Assembly: GCA_036378995.1 (NCBI GenBank)
Contig: DASUVJ010000072.1
Coordinates: forward strand, 1 to 9,783
Direction of reading: 5' to 3'
DNA length: 9,783 nucleotides
DNA from: DASUVJ01 sp036378995
GTDB lineage: Bacteria > Patescibacteriota > Saccharimonadia > Saccharimonadales > Saccharimonadaceae
In this document: in pieces, positions 1-4,616 of the stretch
How positions within the stretch are numbered: the stretch's first letter is position 1
Layout of the letters: the number at the start of each line of letters is the position of its first letter
Position numbers and translations under genes: made by a program
The notes under the pieces: model-generated
Seen by the model: the letters and a program-made list of their open reading frames with translations, nothing else
What the model was told of the DNA's origin: nothing
Database searches by the model: none

Positions 1-342
1 CGCTACGCAGCCAACAACTGTACATGGTATGCCTACGAGCGCCGTATGCAGCTTGGTCGTCCTATCGGAAGCTTCTGGGGTAACGCCTCAACTTGGGCAA
101 TGTACGCCTCTGCTGCCGGCTACCTCGTAAACGGTAATCCAGCTCCGGGTGCAGTTATGCAGAACGGTGGTGGGTATGCTGGTTACGGCCACGTAGCAGT
201 TGTCGAACAGGTTGTTACCGGACAGTATGTCCGTGTGACCGAGATGAACGCTTACCGAGGCGGTGGTGGCTATGGTGTCGTCTCTACATTCGACGTGCCA
301 TGGGGCGAGGCCGTCAGTGGCATGTATCGCTACATCCATTAA
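1..342 (+). CDS. CHAP-domain peptidoglycan hydrolase, C-terminal part (5' end outside window)
   Basis: The reading frame is open from base 1 and ends at TAA 340-342, giving 113 visible residues that make up almost one complete CHAP (NlpC/P60-like amidase/endopeptidase) domain. The probable catalytic Cys is residue 7 in the motif NNCTWYAYERR, the His is residue 64 in GYGHVAVVE, and the E-x-N pair follows in VTEMNAY (residues 81-83). The segment between is Gly/Tyr/Asn rich, as is usual in this family. CHAP enzymes cut peptide or amide bonds in peptidoglycan and are normally exported; any signal peptide, coiled coil or wall-binding repeats would lie upstream of the window. The ATG at base 46 is internal, because the catalytic Cys is encoded before it. 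The family is certain enough; cleavage specificity and biological role (self wall remodelling, or attack on a host or neighbour) cannot be decided here. Confidence 0.88.
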   Translation, partial: RYAANNCTWYAYERRMQLGRPIGSFWGNASTWAMYASAAGYLVNGNPAPGAVMQNGGGYAGYGHVAVVEQVVTGQYVRVTEMNAYRGGGGYGVVSTFDVPWGEAVSGMYRYIH

Positions 343-358
343 GCAAATTAGTCTATAA

Positions 359-390
359 AAAATCACCCCTGTCAATTCAGGGGTGATTTT
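359..390 (+). terminator. Intrinsic terminator after the CHAP gene
   Basis: A perfect 12-bp inverted repeat, AAAATCACCCCT (359-370) and AGGGGTGATTTT (379-390), encloses an 8-base loop. It begins 16 bases after the CHAP stop codon and ends in a short T run. The A-rich left arm would also give a U run on the minus strand, so it may work in both directions, but no minus-strand gene approaches it here. Its right edge touches the obg -10 box. Confidence 0.88.
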
Positions 391-398
391 GATATAAT
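369..398 (+). promoter_or_regulatory. obg promoter embedded in the preceding terminator
   Basis: A consensus TATAAT lies at 393-398, 8 bases before the obg ATG. A partial -35 match, CTGTCA (369-374, four of six consensus bases), sits 18 bp upstream at the hairpin's arm/loop junction. Transcription starting 6-8 bases after the -10 would begin at or within 1-2 bases of the ATG, so the mRNA is predicted to be leaderless. The -10 is convincing; the -35 is weak. Confidence 0.72.
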
Positions 399-406
399 AG
401 ACAAAG

Positions 407-1702
407 ATGTTTGTAGATACAGCAAAAGTTTTTATTCAGGCAGGCAAAGGCGGCGATGGAGCCGTCAGTTTTAGGCATGAGATTTATGTCGACAAAGGCG
501 GACCTGACGGTGGCGACGGCGGCAAAGGCGGCGACGTCGTATTCGTGGCAACCGAAAACCTTAATACGCTGATCGATTTTCGCTACAAGCCGGAACTTAA
601 GGCGCAGGCTGGCGTAAACGGGAGTAAGTCAAACCGCCGTGGCAAATCTGGTGACAACCTTTATGTAAAGGTGCCAATGGGAACCGTTGTCCGTAAAGAG
701 GGCGTCATTATCGCCGACCTAACGGAGAACGGCCAGGAAGCAGTCGTTGCTATGGGCGGCGACGGCGGGTTCGGTAATGCTCACTTTAAGTCATCCGTGC
801 GTCAGACTCCTCGTATGGCCGAACTTGGTGAACCGGGCGACACTTTTGAGGCCGAGCTTGAGCTGAAGCTCCTGGCAGACGTGGGCCTTGTAGGCTTTCC
901 GAACGCAGGTAAGTCGACGTTCCTATCGGTAGTAACAAACGCTCGCCCCGAGATTGCAGATTACGCATTTACGACGCTGACTCCTAATCTGGGTGTCGCA
1001 GATATTGACGATGGCAGCTTGCTTATTGCAGACATTCCTGGTCTTATTGAGGGGGCAAGCGAAGGTAAGGGGCTTGGTGATGCATTCCTTCGTCACGTAG
1101 AACGTACCGCCGTGCTGCTGCATCTTGTTGACGTATACAGTGATGATATCGCAAAGCAGTACAGGACGATCCGTGAAGAACTTGCGAACTACAGTCCTGA
1201 GCTCTCTCAGCGGCCAGAAGTGGTTGCGCTGACAAAAACCGAAGGCTTGGACGACGATATCGTTCAGATGCAAATTGACGCTGTTAAAAAAGAAGCTGGC
1301 AAAGACGCTGAGGTATTTGCTATTTCTTCCAGTGCCCATAAAGGTGTGACGGACGTACTGCGAGCACTACGGCGTAAAGTGGTCGCTATTCGCGAAGCTG
1401 AGAAAGAAATCTTAGCGACTGAGGATGAGGAGAGCGACCTGCCTGTTATTAGCCTCAGCGCATCCGAAGAAGCCGAAGCATGGAGCGTGGAAAAAGACGA
1501 GGAGACGGGCAACTTTATCGTTTCTGGCGACAAGATTGAGAAGTTTGCACGGCGAACTAACTTTGATAACTTCGAGGGACTCAACCGTCTTCGAGATATC
1601 ATGAAAAAACTCGGTATTACCCATGAGCTCACCCGGGCGGGAGCTGTCTCGGACAGTATTATTGAAATCGCTGGCAAAGAATTTACGCTTCTCGAGCAAT
1701 AA
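407..1702 (+). CDS. obg: Obg-family GTPase (ribosome assembly/stress GTPase)
   Basis: Encodes 431 residues with the full Obg architecture. The N-terminal glycine-rich Obg fold (about 1-158) is rich in GGxGG motifs. The G domain has G1 GFPNAGKST (163-171), the switch segment FTTLTPNLG (188-196), G3 DIPG (209-212) and G5 SSSA (307-310). A C-terminal OCT domain spans about 346-431. Obg proteins bind the large ribosomal subunit, act late in 50S assembly and link GTP/ppGpp levels to growth. The G4 motif reads TKTE (276-279) instead of the usual NKxD, so both guanine-contacting positions are altered. The start is the ATG 8 bases after TATAAT; no Shine-Dalgarno precedes it, and the first residues, MFVDTAKVFIQAGKGGDG, match the family start. 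It is transcribed alone, between two terminators, upstream of sbcB. Identification is secure. Confidence 0.97.
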   Translation: MFVDTAKVFIQAGKGGDGAVSFRHEIYVDKGGPDGGDGGKGGDVVFVATENLNTLIDFRYKPELKAQAGVNGSKSNRRGKSGDNLYVKVPMGTVVRKEGVIIADLTENGQEAVVAMGGDGGFGNAHFKSSVRQTPRMAELGEPGDTFEAELELKLLADVGLVGFPNAGKSTFLSVVTNARPEIADYAFTTLTPNLGVADIDDGSLLIADIPGLIEGASEGKGLGDAFLRHVERTAVLLHLVDVYSDDIAKQYRTIREELANYSPELSQRPEVVALTKTEGLDDDIVQMQIDAVKKEAGKDAEVFAISSSAHKGVTDVLRALRRKVVAIREAEKEILATEDEESDLPVISLSASEEAEAWSVEKDEETGNFIVSGDKIEKFARRTNFDNFEGLNRLRDIMKKLGITHELTRAGAVSDSIIEIAGKEFTLLEQ

Positions 1703-1712
1703 CATGAGCCTT

Positions 1713-1736
1713 ATCGCGCCATCTGGGCGCGATTTT
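1713..1736 (+). terminator. Intrinsic terminator after obg
   Basis: An 8-bp perfect stem, ATCGCGCC (1713-1720) with GGCGCGAT (1726-1733), has a 5-base loop and is followed by TTTT (1733-1736). It starts 10 bases after the obg stop. The T run is short, so termination may be partial and some read-through into sbcB is possible. Confidence 0.75.
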
Positions 1737-1744
1737 GGTATGCT
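1736..1744 (+). promoter_or_regulatory. Extended -10 promoter of sbcB
   Basis: TGG-TATGCT (1736-1744) resembles an extended -10 (TGn plus a four-of-six TATAAT match). It directly follows the obg terminator T run and ends 6 bases before the sbcB ATG, placing the predicted RNA start at or next to the start codon. No -35 is visible, since that region is taken by the terminator hairpin. Confidence 0.55.
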
Positions 1745-1750
1745 AGGTAT

Positions 1751-3187
1751 ATGGCTCAAACCTTTTTCTTTTACGACCTCGAGACGAGCGGATTAGATCC
1801 GCGTTCAAGTCGCGTCATGCAATTTGCCGGCATTCGAACAGATATGGATTTGAATCCGATCGGTGAGCCGTATAATGTTCTTGTTCGTCTTAATGACGAT
1901 ACGTTGCCGAGCCCCGAGGCGTTGATGGTAACGAGCATTACTCCGCAGCAGACCCAGGCTGACGGCCTTACTGAGGCGGAATTTGCGCGGCTCATAAGCG
2001 ATGAGATCTGTGTGCCGGACACCATTATGACTGGTTTTAATAATATTCGCTTTGATGATGAATTTGTACGAGCGCTTTTATGGCGAAACTTTTACGACGC
2101 GTACGAGTGGTGCTGGCGCGATGGACGATCCCGCTGGGATCTTCTGGATGTCGTGCGTATTACCCGGGCACTGCGTCCTGAAGGTATTACTTGGCCAGTT
2201 GTTGATGGCAAGGCGACGAACAGGCTGGAGCTTCTCACCAGCCAGAACGGTATCGATCACTTTAAGGCCCACGATGCACTAAGTGATGTTGAGGCTCTTA
2301 TTGCCGTCACGAAGCTCATCAAAGATAAGCAACCGCAACTTTATTCGTACTTACTGGAAATGCGCGACAAGCGAAAAGTCATGCAGCTGGTGAACCTAGA
2401 GGATAAAAAACCGTTTGTTTACACGAGTGGGCGCTACGACGCCGAGCACGACAAAACGACGGTCGCATTTCCACTTACTTCCGGTAAAAACGGCAACGTG
2501 GTCGTTTATGACCTGCGATACGACCCGGCGGATTTTATTGACCTGTCGCAAGATGAGCTTCGTAAAAAACTATATGCAAGCTGGGAGGAACGTAAGGCTG
2601 AGGGATTTGTTAAGTTGCCCGTCAAAGAGCTTCAGTATAACCGTGCTCCGGCAGTCGCTCCGGTGGGCGTATTAGAGCAAGAGGATGGATGGAAGAAGAT
2701 CCATCTTGATAAGGAGACGATTGAAAAGCATAAGTCTCGCCTTGTTGCAGCACCTCACTTTGCCGAGAATATTCGATCGCTTTTTGAAGACCGCCCGCAG
2801 TTTAAAAAAGCAACCGATCCCGAGGCCCAACTGTACGATGGGTTCGTCGGTGACCGAGACAAGCTGCGCATGGAAACAGTGCGGAACGCCAGTGAACGGG
2901 AACTTGCTGATTTTCATCCTGACTTTAGCGACGAACGTCTTGCTCCGCTGCTGCTTCATTACAAGGCGCGAAACTATCCTAAAACTTTAAGTGACTCTGA
3001 ATCACGTGACTGGGAAGCCTGGCGTACTAAGCGCGTCATGGGGCAGCTTCCGGCGTTCATGCAATCCTTGCAGCGTCTGGCTGCCACCGAAACCGACGAG
3101 AATAAACAGTACATACTTCAAGAACTCCAGCTATGGGCAGAGAGTATTATGCCGACGGATTTATCAGGGCAGGAGAGCGAGGACTAG
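1751..3187 (+). CDS. sbcB: Exodeoxyribonuclease I (3'-5' ssDNA exonuclease)
   Basis: Encodes 478 residues, close to the roughly 475 of E. coli ExoI and similar along its whole length. The N-terminal DEDDh exonuclease domain (about 1-185) shows D9 and E11 in FYDLETSG, D102 in NNIRFDDEF, and H174 and D179 in AHDALSDVEA, so all five catalytic positions are present. Family blocks such as SRWDLLDVVR and LRPEGITWP (about 127-149) are recognisable. The middle SH3-like and C-terminal helical regions also align by eye, for example AQLYDGFVGDRDK and LLLHYKARNYPKTL. ExoI degrades single-stranded DNA from 3' ends in recombination and mismatch repair. The start is the ATG just after a -10 element, without a Shine-Dalgarno. 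The gene is monocistronic, and its stop shares bases with the convergent downstream gene. Identification is secure. Confidence 0.95.
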   Translation: MAQTFFFYDLETSGLDPRSSRVMQFAGIRTDMDLNPIGEPYNVLVRLNDDTLPSPEALMVTSITPQQTQADGLTEAEFARLISDEICVPDTIMTGFNNIRFDDEFVRALLWRNFYDAYEWCWRDGRSRWDLLDVVRITRALRPEGITWPVVDGKATNRLELLTSQNGIDHFKAHDALSDVEALIAVTKLIKDKQPQLYSYLLEMRDKRKVMQLVNLEDKKPFVYTSGRYDAEHDKTTVAFPLTSGKNGNVVVYDLRYDPADFIDLSQDELRKKLYASWEERKAEGFVKLPVKELQYNRAPAVAPVGVLEQEDGWKKIHLDKETIEKHKSRLVAAPHFAENIRSLFEDRPQFKKATDPEAQLYDGFVGDRDKLRMETVRNASERELADFHPDFSDERLAPLLLHYKARNYPKTLSDSESRDWEAWRTKRVMGQLPAFMQSLQRLAATETDENKQYILQELQLWAESIMPTDLSGQESED

Positions 3188-3486
3188 ATTTCGCTGAAGC
3201 GACGTCGAGGCATGCGCTTTTTGTGTGCCTTGGCGCGCTTTAAGAGCTTTTTGGCGGTTCGGCTGCGGACTGCTTTTTTACCTGCGAACTTGTAAAGGAT
3301 TACACCTAGTAGGACTATCATTACAAGAAGCATAAAACCTGAAGGCAGGCTATAGTCGGTACCAGGAATGGCGCCGACGAGAAGGAACATGACGAGCGCG
3401 TTAAAAACGCCCAGTTCGTTTAGGACGATAATGATCAGGACCAACAAGGCTGCCTGGGCAATGGGGTTTTTGATTTGCTCTACCAT
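3184..3486 (-). CDS. Small membrane protein with strongly basic C-terminal tail, function unknown
   Basis: From the ATG at 3486 this encodes 100 residues; an in-frame GTG at 3501 would add five (MRSIL). I do not recognise the family. The first two thirds are hydrophobic, with probable membrane segments at residues 10-40 (one long or two short helices) and about 50-66. They are separated by a short loop, GAIPGTDYSLPSG. The last roughly 35 residues contain 16 Lys/Arg (for example AKKLLKRAKAHKKR), and the positive-inside rule puts this tail in the cytoplasm. It could contact anionic lipid, RNA or the ribosome, but that is only a guess. It lies 53 bases downstream of the lipid kinase on the same strand (38 if the GTG is used) and may be co-transcribed, though a TTGACA lies in the gap. 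ATG 3486 is preferred because that TTGACA places the RNA start near it. Its stop overlaps the sbcB stop within one CTAG. Confidence 0.72.
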   Translation of the reverse strand: MVEQIKNPIAQAALLVLIIIVLNELGVFNALVMFLLVGAIPGTDYSLPSGFMLLVMIVLLGVILYKFAGKKAVRSRTAKKLLKRAKAHKKRMPRRRFSEI

Positions 3487-3490
3487 AAGA

Positions 3491-3520
3491 ATACTTCTCA
3501 CATAGTAGCAATCCTGTCAA
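3491..3520 (-). promoter_or_regulatory. Possible promoter of the small membrane protein
   Basis: On the minus strand a perfect TTGACA lies at 3520-3515. With an 18-bp spacer the -10 would be AAGTAT (3496-3491), only a three-of-six match. The geometry predicts an RNA start near 3485, at the ATG at 3486. The -35 is good and the -10 poor, so this is tentative. Confidence 0.3.
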
Positions 3521-3539
3521 ACTGATGCAACGATAAGCT

Positions 3540-4517
3540 TTATGAAGCGAGTTTAATGGCTGCTCGGGCAAGTTTTTTGTGCGTAACGAAAAAACGAAGC
3601 GATTCTTGACTGCGGCGAATCGATACGGTCGTCCCGGTCGGGAAAAGCTGTGCTTCGCCATCGATTTGGCCATAAAGCGGATGGTCTGCACGGGTAACCT
3701 CGAGCTCAAGCGGCTGGTCGCTTGTTTTGATGGATCCGAGAATACCCATACGAAAACACGCCGCATGGAATAACTTGCTCATAACATGCCCCTTTTTGAT
3801 CGAAGCGATTTTAACGAGCTCGTCCGCCATTGATAGATCACCATGGTCGATACCGGACATACGCCCGCTGTAAATGGCCATGAACTCGCTAATTGTTGCT
3901 TCTTCTCCGTTTATGCGCAGGTCGAAAGGCTGTGATGCCAAGGCTGTTTGAGTGGCGACGCGAATGTCGTACAGACGATGGAGCATCTTAGGTAGTCGCG
4001 CACGGGCGAGTCGATGCTCGACTGTGTCGACCTTGTGAGCGACCTCACCTGACATGCCAAGAGAAAAATACGACCAGATTAGCTCCGCCTCCGGGGAGTC
4101 GTCGGGACGTTCGATCGTAGCTACATGAGGGTGAATCGTCGTCACGTAACTTTCTTCAAGGAGCTTGATGGGGTCGCGAGAATTGTAATGAAGGGCATGA
4201 GGCCCGTCATTTTGATTACCCAGGCCAATAGCAGCAACGGGCGGCCGCTGTTCTTCCGGGAGATCGAGTAGAGTATCGCAAGTACTCTTGATCGTGCCGT
4301 CTCCCCCCATTACGACGAGGGCGAAAGCCCTTTCCGCAAGCGACGCTTTTATGAGCTCGGATGTCGACTCGCGCTCCGGTTGAATCGGGATATGCTCGGT
4401 ATTTGGATAGTGATCGCGTAAGGTAGCAAGAAGATAGTCAGCTTTTTTGCTGTTGGTGCTTCTCTCATTGGTAACAACAACTACCCGGCGTTCGGACGCG
4501 GAGGAATCTACGCTCAT
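3540..4517 (-). CDS. Diacylglycerol kinase-like lipid kinase (DagK/YegS/BmrU family), divergent motifs
   Basis: Encodes 325 residues. The N-terminal nucleotide-binding half has VVVVTNERS (12-20) and ALVVMGGDGTIKS (66-78), the GGDGT hallmark of diacylglycerol/sphingosine/NAD kinases. AAIGLGNQND (95-104) occupies the place of the usual GTGND motif. The C-terminal beta-rich half ends with PLYGQIDGEAQLFPTG, matching the family's terminal Q-x-DGE element. Members phosphorylate diacylglycerol or related lipids to phosphatidic acid with ATP at the inner membrane face. Two motif details are unusual: the N-E usually following GGDGT(I/L) is K-S here, and GTGND reads GNQND. The lipid substrate and even kinase activity are therefore uncertain. 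No transmembrane segment or signal peptide is seen. The start is ATG 4517, since an upstream ATG at 4524 is out of frame. The gene diverges from uvrA and precedes the small membrane protein. Confidence 0.82.
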   Translation of the reverse strand: MSVDSSASERRVVVVTNERSTNSKKADYLLATLRDHYPNTEHIPIQPERESTSELIKASLAERAFALVVMGGDGTIKSTCDTLLDLPEEQRPPVAAIGLGNQNDGPHALHYNSRDPIKLLEESYVTTIHPHVATIERPDDSPEAELIWSYFSLGMSGEVAHKVDTVEHRLARARLPKMLHRLYDIRVATQTALASQPFDLRINGEEATISEFMAIYSGRMSGIDHGDLSMADELVKIASIKKGHVMSKLFHAACFRMGILGSIKTSDQPLELEVTRADHPLYGQIDGEAQLFPTGTTVSIRRSQESLRFFVTHKKLARAAIKLAS

Positions 4518-4524
4518 TACTCAT

Positions 4525-4554
4525 GATAAAACTATAGATTTGTCATGCAGTCAA
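4525..4554 (-). promoter_or_regulatory. Possible promoter of the lipid kinase
   Basis: On the minus strand TTGACT (4554-4549, five of six) is followed after 17-18 bp by TTTTAT/TTTATC (about 4531-4525). This predicts an RNA start one or two bases before the ATG at 4517. An alternative -10, TATAGT at 4536-4531, has no matching -35 and would leave a leader of about 6 bases. Either way the leader is minimal and lacks a Shine-Dalgarno. Confidence 0.4.
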
Positions 4555-4599
4555 GTTGTGCTGCTTTATGTGGCGAACTGGAAGAGGAGTTGTTTTTCG

Positions 4600-4608
4600 T
4601 GCTATAAT
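4600..4608 (+). promoter_or_regulatory. Extended -10 promoter of uvrA
   Basis: TGC-TATAAT (4600-4608) is a perfect extended -10. It ends 8 bases before the uvrA ATG, the same spacing as at obg. No good -35 is seen, which is typical of extended -10 promoters. A leaderless transcript is predicted. I saw no obvious LexA-type palindrome in the gap between the divergent lipid kinase and uvrA starts. Confidence 0.75.
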
Positions 4609-4616
4609 AAGGCGTT

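Noticed and set aside
500..560. GGC-rich near-repeats in the obg 5' region
   Set aside because: These encode the conserved glycine-rich Obg domain (GGxGG motifs), not an independent repeat element.
923..1339. 138-codon minus-strand open frame inside obg, and similar long shadow frames inside uvrA (6275-6670) and elsewhere
   Set aside because: They lie fully within well-identified genes, lack plausible domains, and their composition follows from codon bias of the sense strand.
4518..4616. LexA/SOS box controlling uvrA
   Set aside because: No convincing CTGT-n8-ACAG or GAAC-n4-GTTC palindrome was seen in the intergenic region.
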